A DNA stretch of 64,000 bases from Pseudolabrys taiwanensis (GTDB taxonomy: Bacteria > Pseudomonadota > Alphaproteobacteria > Rhizobiales > Xanthobacteraceae): contig NZ_CP031417.1 in NCBI RefSeq assembly GCF_003367395.1, positions 4,737,501 through 4,801,500 on the forward strand, given 5' to 3'. Each line of letters starts with the position of its first letter. Positions within the stretch are counted from its first letter, which is position 1. Shown here piece by piece: positions 1-8,989 of this stretch. Both the position numbers and the translations under genes were made by a program. The notes under the pieces are model-generated. The model worked only from the letters and a program-made list of their open reading frames with translations, did not search any database and had not been told where the DNA came from.

Positions 1-397
1 CGTGGCCGTGAGACTTGGGCGTACATCCCGCGACTGCGAAGGGTCGCCGATGCGCCATCCGTTACATCCCATACCGGCTCGCGCCTGATCCGGCGCATCA
101 CATTGCTGCGTCCTTCTCTCATTATCATGCTCAGCCACTTCGCATTTTTTCGATGCGGATGCGCCAGCGCCTGCTGCCTCCAAGGCCGCTGCGGCGCGCG
201 ATGATTAGTATACGTTCGTCTTGCTGCGCCGCGATGGGTCATTGCGCTGCAATGACGATTTCAACACGACGGGATCACGAGGGGGCTTGGTATAATGGAT
301 TATGTATGCTGTGCTCTTGCGCGATAGATCGCCCCGATTGCACGTGAGCTGACAATAGAATCAGCCGCGTGGAGGAAACGCAACGAAGGGAGGATTC
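1..397. other. non-coding start of window / upstream region of tctC
   Basis: I see no convincing gene here. A 110-codon open frame from 15 to 347 has no ribosome site, no recognisable domain and a composition typical of a GC-rich chance frame. The stretch ends with a clear Shine-Dalgarno (AGGGAGG at about 386-392) serving tctC. A perfect TATAAT lies at 291-296. Confidence 0.6.
284..306 (+). promoter_or_regulatory. candidate -10 element of the tct operon
   Basis: TATAAT at 291-296 lies in a locally AT-richer stretch about 100 nt upstream of tctC. No good -35 is seen at 16-18 nt spacing, so the promoter may need an activator. The flanking bases (GGTATA, then TATGTATGC) loosely resemble the GTATAC core seen at the gntR start (3631-3636), so this could also be a GntR-family operator. 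Inference only. Confidence 0.3.
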
Positions 398-1411
398 ATG
401 TCGGCCATTCATAAAAAACTGGCTATCGGCGCTGCTTGCTTTGGCGGCCTGCTTGCCTTGTCGTCGGCTCCCGCTGCCGCTTGGGAGCCTAACCACCCGA
501 TCGAAATCATCGTGCCGGCAGGCACCGGCGGCGGCGCCGATCAGATGGCGCGCGCGATGCAAGGCATCATCACCAAGCACAGTCTGTCCAAGCAGTCTGT
601 CGTGGTGATCAACAAGTCCGGCGCCGCGGGCGGCGAAGGCTTCCTCGACGTCAAGAACTCCAAGGGCAACGACCACAAGCTGGTCATCACGTTGTCGAAC
701 CTGTTCACCACGCCGCTCGGCACCGGCATTCCCTTTACCTGGAAGGATCTGACGCCGGTCGCGATGATGGCGCTCGACGAGTTCGTGCTGTGGGTGAACG
801 CGGACAAGCCGTACAAGAACGTCAAGGAGTACATCGACGCCATCAAGGCCGCGCCCGACAACACTTTCAAGATGGGCGGTACCGGCTCCAAGCAGGAAGA
901 CCAGATCATCACGGTCGCGCTGCAGAAGGCGACCGGCAAGCGGATGACCTACATCCCCTATAAGGGCGGCGGCGAAGTGGCCGTGCAGCTCGTCGGCAAT
1001 CACATCGACTCGTCGGTCAACAATCCGATCGAAGCGGTGGCGCAATGGCGTGCCGGCAAGCTGCGGCCGCTCTGCGTGTTCGACTCCAAGACGTTGGACT
1101 ATCACGAGAAGATCGCCGGCGATCTCGCCTGGGATTCGATCCCGACCTGCAAATCGCAGGGCCTCGACGTCGAGTATCTGATGCTGCGCGGCTACTTCAT
1201 GCCGCCGGGCGTCAGCAAGGAAGCGGTCGCCTATTACGTCGATCTCTTCCAGAAGGTCCGCGAAACGCCAGAGTGGAAAAAGCTGATGAGCGACGGCGCT
1301 TTCAACCAGTCCTTCAAGACGGGCGACGACTTCGCCAAGTGGGTGGCGGACGCCGAGAAGCAGCACGAAGGCTTGATGAAGGAAGCGGGTTTCCTCGCCC
1401 GGTCCAACTGA
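398..1411 (+). CDS. tctC: tripartite tricarboxylate transporter substrate-binding protein (TctC/Bug family)
   Basis: Periplasmic solute receptor of a TctABC transporter, 337 aa. A signal peptide is visible at residues 1-28, with a lysine-bearing n-region, a hydrophobic core and SAPAAA before the mature start. The mature part opens with the family-typical IEIIVPAGTGGGADQMAR block and has the YKGGGE motif near the middle. Length is normal for the family. The start is supported by AGGGAGG about 6 nt upstream. It is followed by tctB and tctA, then a GntR regulator and oxalate-degradation genes, so a small carboxylate such as oxalate is a reasonable ligand. That is inference from neighbours, because Bug receptors are not specific by sequence. 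Confidence 0.92.
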   Translation: MSAIHKKLAIGAACFGGLLALSSAPAAAWEPNHPIEIIVPAGTGGGADQMARAMQGIITKHSLSKQSVVVINKSGAAGGEGFLDVKNSKGNDHKLVITLSNLFTTPLGTGIPFTWKDLTPVAMMALDEFVLWVNADKPYKNVKEYIDAIKAAPDNTFKMGGTGSKQEDQIITVALQKATGKRMTYIPYKGGGEVAVQLVGNHIDSSVNNPIEAVAQWRAGKLRPLCVFDSKTLDYHEKIAGDLAWDSIPTCKSQGLDVEYLMLRGYFMPPGVSKEAVAYYVDLFQKVRETPEWKKLMSDGAFNQSFKTGDDFAKWVADAEKQHEGLMKEAGFLARSN

Positions 1412-1442
1412 TCAAGCGCGATCGTTTCCGAAAGAAAACGCA

Positions 1443-1949
1443 ATGTCCGACATGACACATGAAGCCGGTGGGATGGGCCCGTCCCATCGGGGCGTTGAAG
1501 TGGGTGTTGCCTTGGCGATCGCGGCGGTCGGCGTCATCGCCGTGATCGGCAGCATGCAGATCGGCTCGGGCTGGGGCGCCGATGGTCCGCAAGCCGGCTT
1601 CTTTCCGTTCTATATCGGCCTGATCATCATCATCGCCTCGGCGGTGAATCTCGCCAAGATCTTCCTCGTTCCGGACGACGGCGCCGTGTTCGCGAACTGG
1701 ACGCAGTTGCGTCAGGTCGCCTCGGTGGTGGTGCCGACCGCGGTCTATGTCTCCATCATTCCCTATCTCGGCATCTATGTATCCTCGGTGCTGCTGATCG
1801 CGCTGTTCATGCGCTGGCTCGGCCACTACCGCTGGAGCGTGGTCGCCGGCATTTCCGTGCTCGTGCCGATCGCGACCTTCTTCATGTTCGAGATCTGGTT
1901 CCTCGTGCCGCTGCCGAAAGGCCCGGTCGAGCGGATGCTCGGCTTCTGA
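1443..1949 (+). CDS. tctB: tripartite tricarboxylate transporter small membrane subunit TctB
   Basis: Small integral membrane subunit, 168 aa, with four predicted hydrophobic spans, the usual TctB plan. The first span begins near residue 18 (GVALAIAAVGVIAVIG). The loop motif GPQAGFFPFYIGLI is typical of TctB. It lies 31 nt after tctC and 106 nt before tctA, in the canonical C-B-A order. The ribosome site is weak; an in-frame ATG four codons downstream is an alternative start. Confidence 0.9.
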   Translation: MSDMTHEAGGMGPSHRGVEVGVALAIAAVGVIAVIGSMQIGSGWGADGPQAGFFPFYIGLIIIIASAVNLAKIFLVPDDGAVFANWTQLRQVASVVVPTAVYVSIIPYLGIYVSSVLLIALFMRWLGHYRWSVVAGISVLVPIATFFMFEIWFLVPLPKGPVERMLGF

Positions 1950-2055
1950 CAGCCACGCAGGCGGCGCCCCAACGCGGGCGCCGGTTCGAAAGTTTGGGTC
2001 ACTAACAGGGCAAAGGCGCCATTCAGAGCGCGAGGCCGCCCGAGGAAACGACACA

Positions 2056-3573
2056 ATGTTCGAAGACATCGGCAACTTGATGCACGGCTTCTCGGTCGTC
2101 GTCCAACCCTACAATCTCGTGCTGATGGTGATCGGCATTGTGCTCGGCGTTCTCGTCGGCGTGCTGCCGGGCCTCGGCGGCGCCAATGGCGTCGCTATCC
2201 TGCTGCCGCTGACCTTCTCGATGTCGCCGACCTCGGCGATCATCATGCTGTCCTGCATCTATTGGGGCGCGCTGTTCGGCGGCGCCATCACCTCCATTCT
2301 CTTCAACATACCGGGCGAGCCTTGGTCGGTGGCCACGACATTCGACGGCTATCCGATGGCGCAGCAGGGCAAGGCCGGCGAGGCGCTCACGGCGGCCTTC
2401 ACCTCGTCCTTCGTCGGCGCGCTGTTCGCCGTCATCATGATCACGCTGGTCGCGCCGCTGGTGGCGAGCTTCGCCTTGCGCTTCGGTCCGGCCGAAATCT
2501 TCTCGGTCTATTTCCTCGCCTTCTGCAGCTTCGTCGGCCTCAGCAAGGAGCCGCCGTTCAAGACCATCGCGGCGATGATGTTGGGCTTCGCCCTCGGCTC
2601 GGTCGGTCTCGACCAGGTCACCGGCCAACTGCGCATGACCTTCGGCTTCGAGAGTCTGCTCAGCGGCTTCGACTTCCTCATCGCGGTCATCGGCCTGTTC
2701 GGCATCGGCGAAATCCTCTTGACCATGGAGGAGGGGCTGTCGTTCCGCGGCAAGTCGGCGAAGATCAATCTCAAGATCGTGCTGCAGACTTGGCGCGAGC
2801 TGCCGAAATACTGGTTCCTGTCGCTGCGCTCGTGCCTGATCGGCTGCTGGATGGGTATTTCGCCGGCCGGCGCCACGCCCGCTTCGTTCATGAGCTACGG
2901 CATCGCCAAACGCATCTCCAAGCGCGGCAAGAACTTCGGCAAGGGCGAAATCGAAGGCGTGATCGCGCCCGAAACCGCGGCGCACGCCGCCGGCACCTCG
3001 GCGCTGCTGCCGATGATCTCGCTCGGCGTGCCCGGCTCGCCGACCGCGGCCGTGCTGCTCGGCGGCCTCCTGATCTGGGGCCTGCAGCCGGGGCCGCTGC
3101 TGTTCACCGAGCAGAAGGACTTCGTCTGGGGCCTGATCGCCTCGATGTACATGGGCAACATCGTCGGCCTCATCGTGGTGCTGACCTGCGTGCCGATGTT
3201 CGCCGCCATCCTGCGCATCCCGTTCAGCGTGATCGCGCCGGTCATTCTCGTGTTCTGCGCCATCGGCGCCTACACCGTGCACAACAACACCTTCGACGTG
3301 GTGATGATGCTGGTGTTCGGCATCGTCGGCTACTTCATGAAGAAGACCAACTATCCGTTGGCCCCCATGGTGCTGGCGATCGTGCTCGGCGACAAAGCCG
3401 AGGAATCCTTCCGCCAATCGCTGCTCGCCTCGCAGGGCTCCCTGGGCGTGTTCTGGTCGAACGGTCTGGTGTCCTCGATCATGACCCTCGGCCTGATCGC
3501 GCTGTTCTGGCCGATCATCAGCGCCGGCTGGGCGCGCATGCGTGGCTCGGCCGGCCTGAGCACGGCGGCGTAA
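2056..3573 (+). CDS. tctA: tripartite tricarboxylate transporter permease TctA
   Basis: Large permease subunit, 505 aa and about 12 hydrophobic segments, normal for TctA. The family signature GVLVGVLPGLGGANG sits at residues 31-45, and a second Gly/Pro-rich repeat (SLGVPGSPTAAVLLGG) is near residue 320, reflecting the two-fold repeat of the family. It forms the transport channel with TctB, fed by the periplasmic TctC, using an ion gradient. AGGAA lies 9 nt before the ATG. A GntR regulator follows after 68 nt on the same strand. Confidence 0.93.
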   Translation: MFEDIGNLMHGFSVVVQPYNLVLMVIGIVLGVLVGVLPGLGGANGVAILLPLTFSMSPTSAIIMLSCIYWGALFGGAITSILFNIPGEPWSVATTFDGYPMAQQGKAGEALTAAFTSSFVGALFAVIMITLVAPLVASFALRFGPAEIFSVYFLAFCSFVGLSKEPPFKTIAAMMLGFALGSVGLDQVTGQLRMTFGFESLLSGFDFLIAVIGLFGIGEILLTMEEGLSFRGKSAKINLKIVLQTWRELPKYWFLSLRSCLIGCWMGISPAGATPASFMSYGIAKRISKRGKNFGKGEIEGVIAPETAAHAAGTSALLPMISLGVPGSPTAAVLLGGLLIWGLQPGPLLFTEQKDFVWGLIASMYMGNIVGLIVVLTCVPMFAAILRIPFSVIAPVILVFCAIGAYTVHNNTFDVVMMLVFGIVGYFMKKTNYPLAPMVLAIVLGDKAEESFRQSLLASQGSLGVFWSNGLVSSIMTLGLIALFWPIISAGWARMRGSAGLSTAA

Positions 3574-3603
3574 GCCGCCTGTGGGCCGGTTTCGAGCGGG
3601 CGG

Positions 3604-3641
3604 TTGCGCCCGTTCCCGCTCTGGCATAATGTATACCACAA
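3604..3641 (+). promoter_or_regulatory. promoter/operator candidate at gntR start
   Basis: The palindromic core GTATAC (3631-3636) sits within CATAATGTATACCACA, immediately before the gntR ATG at 3642. CATAAT at 3625-3630 could be a -10 with TTGCGC (3604-3609) as a poor, short-spaced -35. If so, transcription would begin within a few bases of the ATG, giving a leaderless mRNA; no Shine-Dalgarno is visible. GTATAC-centred palindromes are common operators of FCD-type GntR proteins, so autoregulation is plausible but not shown. Confidence 0.35.
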
Positions 3642-4394
3642 ATGACGAGCAGAGACCGTAACCCCCGTCGCGCCAGCGCTCGCGGCCCCGCTCCGGGGCC
3701 GGCGCCCTTGGCTTTGCAGCCCCTGCTGGCGCCGATCGACACGACGCCGAGCTTCAAGCACAAGGCCTACACCGCCCTGAAGAACGCCATCGTCGCGATG
3801 GACGTCTACCGCAGCCGCGAGGAGATCCGCCTCGACGAACGCAAGCTGGCGCAGGACTTCGGCATCAGCCGGACGCCGGTGCGGGAGGCCATGGCCCAGC
3901 TCGAGAGCGAGGGCTTCGTCCGCTCGGTGCCGCGGCGCGGCATCTACGTCGTGCGCAAGACCAAGGCCGAGGTGATCGAGATGATCACCGCCTGGGCGGC
4001 GCTGGAAAGCATGGCGGCCCGGCTCATCACCAAGGTTGCGACGGACGAGGAGATCGCCGGCCTGCGCAAGATGTTTGCCGCCTTCGTCGACGGCAAGCTG
4101 CGCGCCCATCTCGACGAGTATTCCGACGCCAACATCGAATTCCACCAGACCATCATCCGGCTCAGCCGCAACCAGGTGCTGATCGATTTGGCCGAGAACC
4201 TGTTCACGCATATGCGCATGATCCGCCGCACCACCATCGGCGAAAAGGATCGCGCCGACCGGTCGATCAAGGATCACATGGCGATCATCGAAGCGTTGGA
4301 AGCGCGCGCCACCGAGCGCGCGGAAGATCTCGTGCGCGATCACGCGCTCGGCCTCGCCGAGCACGTCGCGCAATACGCCGATTATTTGGACTGA
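3642..4394 (+). CDS. GntR-family transcriptional regulator, FCD type
   Basis: A 250-aa regulator. The N-terminal winged helix covers about residues 40-105 with the GntR recognition block DFGISRTPVREAMAQLE. An all-helical FCD ligand-binding domain follows (about 110-240), with the spaced Asp/His residues that usually hold a metal and carboxylate ligand (for example NIEFHQTI and the late DHMAIIEAL region). The first 35 residues are a Pro/Ala/Arg-rich low-complexity tail, so a later start cannot be excluded. It sits between tctABC and the oxalyl-CoA genes. FCD regulators commonly sense organic acids, so it probably controls this catabolic block. Confidence 0.88.
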   Translation: MTSRDRNPRRASARGPAPGPAPLALQPLLAPIDTTPSFKHKAYTALKNAIVAMDVYRSREEIRLDERKLAQDFGISRTPVREAMAQLESEGFVRSVPRRGIYVVRKTKAEVIEMITAWAALESMAARLITKVATDEEIAGLRKMFAAFVDGKLRAHLDEYSDANIEFHQTIIRLSRNQVLIDLAENLFTHMRMIRRTTIGEKDRADRSIKDHMAIIEALEARATERAEDLVRDHALGLAEHVAQYADYLD

Positions 4395-4426
4395 GCGTCC
4401 GACAAGGAATGTGAGGGGAGTAACCA

Positions 4427-6157
4427 ATGGCTCAAGCAGCAGCACAAACCGCCGGCACCAACGAAGAGCGGGAACTGACCGACGGCTTCAATCTGGTTAT
4501 CGATGCGCTCAAGCTCAACGGCATCGAGACGATCTACAACGTCCCCGGCATTCCGATCACCGATCTCGGGCGCATGTGCCAGGCCGCGGGCCTTCGCGTG
4601 CTCTCGTTCCGCCATGAGCAGAATGCCGGCTACGCCGCGTCGATCGCCGGCTTCCTGACCAAGAAGCCCGGCATCTGCCTCACGGTGTCGGCGCCCGGCT
4701 TCCTCAACGGTCTGACGGCGCTCGCGCACGCCACCACAAACTGCTTCCCGATGATCCTGATCTCGGGCTCCTCCGAACGCGAAATCGTCGACCTGCAGCA
4801 GGGCGACTACGAGGAGATGGACCAGCTCGCCATCGCCAAGCCGCTGTGCAAGGCGGCCTATCGCGTGCTGCACGCCGCCGACATCGGCATCGGCCTCGCG
4901 CGCGCCATCCGCGCCGCGGTCTCCGGCCGCCCCGGCGGCGTCTATCTCGATCTGCCGGCCAAGCTGTTCGGCCAGGTGATGGATGCCGAGGAAGGCAAGA
5001 AGTCGCTGGTCAAGGTGATCGATCCGGCGCCGGCGCAAATCCCGGCGCCCGACGCGGTCAAGCGCGCGCTCGACGTGCTCAAGGGCGCCAAGCGCCCGCT
5101 GATCATCCTCGGCAAAGGCGCGGCTTATGCGCAGGCCGACGATGCGATCCGGACCCTCGTCGAGAAGAGCGGCATTCCTTTCCTGCCGATGAGCATGGCC
5201 AAGGGCCTGCTGCCGGACACGCATCCGCAGTGCGCCGGCGCGGCGCGCTCGACCGTGCTCAAGGATTCGGACGTCGTGCTGCTGCTCGGCGCGCGCCTCA
5301 ACTGGCTGCTGTCGCACGGCAAGGGCAAGGCCTGGGGCGAGCCGCACAGCAAGAAGTTCATCCAGGTCGACATCGAGCCGAAGGAAATGGACTCGAACGT
5401 CGAGATCGCCGCGCCGCTGGTCGGCGACATCGGCTCCTGCGTCGAAGCGTTGCTCGGCGGTATGGGTTCCTGGACCAAGCCCTCGGCGGATTGGACCGGC
5501 GCCGTCACCAAGAAGCGCGACGAGAACGTCGCCAAGATGGCGCCGCGCCTGATGAACAACAACGTGCCGATGGATTATCACGGCGCGCTCGGCGTGCTGC
5601 GCACGATCGTCAAGGAGCGGCCGGACGCGATGCTGGTGAACGAAGGCGCCAACGCGCTCGACCTCACGCGCGGCATCATCGACATGTACAAGCCGCGCAA
5701 GCGTATCGACGTCGGCACCTGGGGCGTGATGGGCATCGGCATGGGCTACGCCATCGCCGCCGCGGTCGAGACCGGCAAGCCGGTGCTGTGCATCGAGGGC
5801 GACTCGGCGTTCGGCTTCTCCGGCATGGAGATCGAGACCATCTGCCGTTACCAGCTGCCGGTGTGCATCGTCATCTTCAACAATGACGGCATTTATCGCG
5901 GCACCGACGTCAACCCGGCCGGCAACGATCCGGCGACGACCGTGTTCGTCAAGGGCGCGCGCTACGACAAGATGATGGAAGGCTTCGGCGGCATCGGCGT
6001 GAACGTGACGTCGCCCGATGAGCTCAAGCGCGCCGTCAACGAAGCGATGGATTCGGGCAAGCCGACGCTCATCAATGCGGTGATCGATCCTGCCGCCGGC
6101 AGCGAGTCGGGCCGCATCGGCAACCTGAACCCGCAGAGCAAGCTGAAGAAGAAATGA
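4427..6157 (+). CDS. oxc: oxalyl-CoA decarboxylase
   Basis: Thiamine-diphosphate enzyme converting oxalyl-CoA to formyl-CoA and CO2 in the cytoplasm; 576 aa, close to the usual 565-580. The N-terminal ThDP domain carries the catalytic glutamate in [12 protein letters not shown] (E64, equivalent to E56 of the Oxalobacter enzyme). The C-terminal domain has the ThDP/Mg motif beginning GDSAFGFSG (D459) and ending FNNDGIY (N485-N486). The central domain contains [12 protein letters not shown], typical of Oxc, where ADP can bind as activator. A GAGGGGAG ribosome site precedes the ATG. It is followed by formyl-CoA transferase, its obligate partner. Confidence 0.95.
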   Translation: MAQAAAQTAGTNEERELTDGFNLVIDALKLNGIETIYNVPGIPITDLGRMCQAAGLRVLSFRHEQNAGYAASIAGFLTKKPGICLTVSAPGFLNGLTALAHATTNCFPMILISGSSEREIVDLQQGDYEEMDQLAIAKPLCKAAYRVLHAADIGIGLARAIRAAVSGRPGGVYLDLPAKLFGQVMDAEEGKKSLVKVIDPAPAQIPAPDAVKRALDVLKGAKRPLIILGKGAAYAQADDAIRTLVEKSGIPFLPMSMAKGLLPDTHPQCAGAARSTVLKDSDVVLLLGARLNWLLSHGKGKAWGEPHSKKFIQVDIEPKEMDSNVEIAAPLVGDIGSCVEALLGGMGSWTKPSADWTGAVTKKRDENVAKMAPRLMNNNVPMDYHGALGVLRTIVKERPDAMLVNEGANALDLTRGIIDMYKPRKRIDVGTWGVMGIGMGYAIAAAVETGKPVLCIEGDSAFGFSGMEIETICRYQLPVCIVIFNNDGIYRGTDVNPAGNDPATTVFVKGARYDKMMEGFGGIGVNVTSPDELKRAVNEAMDSGKPTLINAVIDPAAGSESGRIGNLNPQSKLKKK

Positions 6158-6290
6158 GATTTTCTGTCGTCTCCGCGCAAGCGGGGACGCAGCAATGCCG
6201 GATATTCGACGTTACGCGCAATCGATAGGGCTGTGAGTACTGGATGCCTGCTTCGCGGGCATGACGGCCCGGGCAGATAGGAGATACGAG
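6158..6290. repeat. intergenic palindromic repeat between oxc and frc
   Basis: The gap holds a short inverted element (GTCTCCGCG ... CGGGGAC near 6169-6188) of the same style as other dispersed palindromes in the window, then the frc ribosome site (AGGAGA, about 6279-6284). It may act as an mRNA stem-loop between the two genes. It is not a terminator, as no T run follows. Confidence 0.4.
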
Positions 6291-7781
6291 ATGGCCAAAG
6301 CCAAGAAGAAATCAGCGAAAACCAAATCCAAAGCCGCGGCCAAGAAACCGGCGCGCAAGCCGGTCAAGCTCGTCGCCAAGAGCACCGGCGCGAAAAGGAG
6401 CGCCGCCAAAGGTGTGGTCAAGAGCCCGAAAGCGGCGAACGGCGTCAAGAAGTCGAACGGCAATGGCGCCGCGCGTCCCTCGGCGAAGCCCTTCGGCCAG
6501 GCCGGCAAGGCGCTCGAGGGCGTGCGTATCCTCGACTTCACCCACGTGCAGTCGGGTCCGACCTGCACGCAGCTTCTCGCCTGGTTCGGCGCCGACGTGA
6601 TCAAGGTCGAACGCCCCGGCGTCGGCGACATCACGCGCGGCCAGCTGGTCGACGTGAAGGGCGCGGACTCGCTCTACTTCACCATGCTCAACCACAACAA
6701 GCGCTCGATCACGATCGACTCCAAGCATCCGCAGGGCAAGCGCGTGCTCGACGAGCTGATCAAGAAGTGCGACGTGCTGGTCGAGAACTTCGCGCCCGGC
6801 GCGCTCGACCGCATGGGCCTCACCTGGGAGCACATCCACAAGCTCAACCCGCGCATGATCGTCGCGTCGGTGAAGGGCTTCGGCCCCGGCCCCTATGAGG
6901 ACTGCAAGGTCTACGAGAACGTCGCCCAGTGCACCGGCGGCGCGGCATCGACCACCGGCTTCCTCGACGGTCCGCCGCTCGTCACCGGCGCCCAGATCGG
7001 AGACAGCGGCACGGGTCTACATCTCGCACTCGGCATCGTCACCGCGCTGTATCAGCGCAACCGCACCGGCCGCGGTCAGCGCGTGCTCGCCGCCATGCAG
7101 GATGGCGTGCTCAATCTCTGCCGCGTCAAGCTGCGCGACCAGCAGCGCCTCAAGGCCGGTCCGCTCACCGAATACAGCCAGTACGGCGAGGGCATTCCGT
7201 TCGGCGAAGCGACACCGCGCGCCGGCAACGACTCCGGCGGCGGTCAGCCCGGCTGGATCCTGAAGTGCAAGGGCTGGGAGACCGACCCGAACGCCTACAT
7301 CTACTTCATCACGCAGGCGCCGGTGTGGGGCGCGATCTGCGACCTGATCGGCGAACCGACCTGGAAGACCGATCCGGAATACGCCACGCCCCGCGCGCGT
7401 CTGCCGAAGCTCAAGGCCATCTTCCGCCGCATCGAGGATTGGACGATGACCATGACCAAGTTCGACGTCATGACGGCGTGTAACGCGGTCGACATCCCGG
7501 TCGGTCCGATCCTGTCGATGAAGGAAATCGCCGAGGACCAGAGCCTGCGCGACACCGGTACCGTGGTCGAGGTCGATCATCCGGTGCGCGGCAAGTATCT
7601 GAGCGTCGGCAATCCGATCAAGTTGTCGGATTCGATCACCGAGGTGAAGCGTTCGCCGCTGCTCGGCGAGCACACCGACGAGATCCTGACCAGCGTGCTT
7701 GGGCTCAAGGCCAAGGATGTGGCCGAGATCAAGAACTCCGGCGCGCTCAGCGCGCCGCAGAAGGAAGAGAAGGCGGCGTAA
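6291..7781 (+). CDS. frc: formyl-CoA:oxalate CoA-transferase (with Lys/Ala-rich N-terminal extension)
   Basis: Class III CoA-transferase moving CoA from formyl-CoA to oxalate, regenerating oxalyl-CoA. The 496-aa product has its catalytic domain from about residue 74 ([16 protein letters not shown]). The catalytic aspartate is D238 in [13 protein letters not shown], matching D169 of the Oxalobacter enzyme. The Gly-rich loop [10 protein letters not shown] and the following LKCKGWETD are diagnostic of Frc. The start at 6291 is chosen because AGGAGA is well spaced; the frame opens 30 nt earlier without a ribosome site. Residues 1-70 are an unusual Lys/Ala/Pro-rich tail ([20 protein letters not shown]...) absent from classical Frc (about 428 aa), resembling histone-H1-like tails. 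Confidence 0.94.
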   Translation: MAKAKKKSAKTKSKAAAKKPARKPVKLVAKSTGAKRSAAKGVVKSPKAANGVKKSNGNGAARPSAKPFGQAGKALEGVRILDFTHVQSGPTCTQLLAWFGADVIKVERPGVGDITRGQLVDVKGADSLYFTMLNHNKRSITIDSKHPQGKRVLDELIKKCDVLVENFAPGALDRMGLTWEHIHKLNPRMIVASVKGFGPGPYEDCKVYENVAQCTGGAASTTGFLDGPPLVTGAQIGDSGTGLHLALGIVTALYQRNRTGRGQRVLAAMQDGVLNLCRVKLRDQQRLKAGPLTEYSQYGEGIPFGEATPRAGNDSGGGQPGWILKCKGWETDPNAYIYFITQAPVWGAICDLIGEPTWKTDPEYATPRARLPKLKAIFRRIEDWTMTMTKFDVMTACNAVDIPVGPILSMKEIAEDQSLRDTGTVVEVDHPVRGKYLSVGNPIKLSDSITEVKRSPLLGEHTDEILTSVLGLKAKDVAEIKNSGALSAPQKEEKAA

Positions 7782-7790
7782 TCAACGAGC

Positions 7791-7878
7791 GCTGTCGCCC
7801 CCGCGAAGGCGGGGGCCCATAACCCCTGTCGGTGGATATGGGTTCCGGCCCTCGCTTCGCTCGGCCGGAACGACAGGG
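7791..7878. repeat. dispersed intergenic palindrome
   Basis: Two hairpin-forming units: a GTCGCCCCCGCGAAGGCGGGGGC stem, then GTTCCGGCC ... GGCCGGAAC with a CTTCGCTC-type loop. The same layout (GTC-AT/GC start, inverted end, Gs and Cs in the stems) recurs at 8836, 43499, 58858 and 63609. It lies between frc and the next gene of the oxalate cluster. Confidence 0.6.
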
Positions 7879-7901
7879 AGAAAATACGGGGAGAGTCTGA
7901 A

Positions 7902-8831
7902 ATGCGTATCGTCGTCCACGGCCAGCAGGCCTTCGGCAAGGCCGTGCTGGAAGCGCTCTTGAAGCGCGGAGACAATGTGATCGCCGTCTATGTCGCGCCG
8001 GAAAAACCCGGCGCCAAGCCGGATCCGCTGAAAGAAGCGGCGATCGCCGCCGGCCTGCCGGTGCACCAGCCGTCGTCCTACAAGGACCCGAAGGTGTGGG
8101 AAGAGTTCAAGGCGATGAAGCCGGACCTTCAGGTCATGGCCTTCGTCACCCTTTTCGTGCCCGAGGATTTCCTCAACATCCCGACGCACGGCTCGATCCA
8201 GTATCACCCGTCGCTGCTGCCGGCCTATCGCGGCGCCTCGGCCATCAACTGGCCGATCATCAAGGGCGAGAAGGAAACCGGCCTGTCGATCTTCTGGCCG
8301 GACAACGGCCTCGATACCGGCGATGTGCTGTTGCAGAAGAAGACGCCGATCTCCGACACCGACACGCTCGGCACCGTCTACTTCGATCGCCTGTTTCCGA
8401 TGGGCGTCGATGCGATGCTGGAATCGGTCGACCTGGTGAAGGCCGGCAAGGCGCCGCGCATCAAGCAGGACGAGTCGAAGGCGACCTATGAAGGTCTGTG
8501 CCGCGCGGGCAACGCCCACATCGATTGGGGCAAGCCGTGGGAGCAGATCGACCGCCTGATCCGCGGCTGCAATCCGGCGCCCGGCGCCTGGACGACGCTC
8601 AACGGTGCGACCGTGAAGATCTTCGACGCCAAGCCGTTGCCGGCCCGCGATCCGAAAGGCATTGCCGGCAAGCTCGGCGAAGTCGTGCTGGTGGAGGACG
8701 ACGGCATCACCGTCGTCTGCGCCGACGGCCGCTTCAAGGTCACGCGCGTGCAACCCGACGGCGGCAAGAAGATCGAGGCCGCCGAATGGGCCAAGAGCGT
8801 CAATCTCGCGAAGGGCGCCATTCTAAGTTGA
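7902..8831 (+). CDS. stand-alone formyltransferase of the ALDH1L (10-formyl-THF dehydrogenase) N-terminal type
   Basis: A 309-aa protein of the methionyl-tRNA formyltransferase fold. It matches the N-terminal formyl-hydrolase/transferase domain of ALDH1L 10-formyltetrahydrofolate dehydrogenases far better than Fmt. Blocks HGSIQYHPSLLPAYRG, GASAINWPIIKG and FWPDNGLDTGDVLLQ line up with that domain as I recall it, and catalytic H102 and D138 have the same 36-residue spacing as H106/D142 of the animal enzyme. A C-terminal OB-like part follows (IRGCNPAPGAWT). The carrier-protein linker and aldehyde dehydrogenase domain are absent. It lies between frc and fhs, so it should act on 10-formyl-THF and perhaps formyl-CoA. 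Family assignment is firm; the exact reaction is inference. Fmt is the alternative but unlikely in this context. Confidence 0.85.
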   Translation: MRIVVHGQQAFGKAVLEALLKRGDNVIAVYVAPEKPGAKPDPLKEAAIAAGLPVHQPSSYKDPKVWEEFKAMKPDLQVMAFVTLFVPEDFLNIPTHGSIQYHPSLLPAYRGASAINWPIIKGEKETGLSIFWPDNGLDTGDVLLQKKTPISDTDTLGTVYFDRLFPMGVDAMLESVDLVKAGKAPRIKQDESKATYEGLCRAGNAHIDWGKPWEQIDRLIRGCNPAPGAWTTLNGATVKIFDAKPLPARDPKGIAGKLGEVVLVEDDGITVVCADGRFKVTRVQPDGGKKIEAAEWAKSVNLAKGAILS

Positions 8832-8835
8832 GGTG

Positions 8836-8952
8836 TCATGGCCGGGCATAGCCGGCGTTCTTATGGAACGCCTATGTCCCGGCCATCCCGCTTAAAGAAG
8901 TGCTATGCCCGCCTCAGCGGGATCACCGGGACAAGTCCGGTGATGACAAAAC
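8836..8952. repeat. dispersed intergenic palindromes between the formyltransferase gene and fhs
   Basis: GTCATGGCCGGG ... CCCGGCCAT forms one imperfect inverted repeat. A second (GCGGGATCACCGGGACAAGTCCGGTGATGAC) follows. Similar units recur at 43499 and 60224. No open frame of interest lies here. Confidence 0.6.
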
Positions 8953-8989
8953 AAAATCTGCCGGTTCACCGAACGATTGGAAACGCACC

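Noticed and set aside
15..347. 110-codon frame at the start of the window
   Set aside because: No ribosome site, domain or sensible composition; better explained as upstream non-coding DNA.
2023..3639. 538-codon minus-strand frame opposite tctA
   Set aside because: Antisense shadow with His/Arg/Glu-rich low-complexity composition; tctA is clearly coding.
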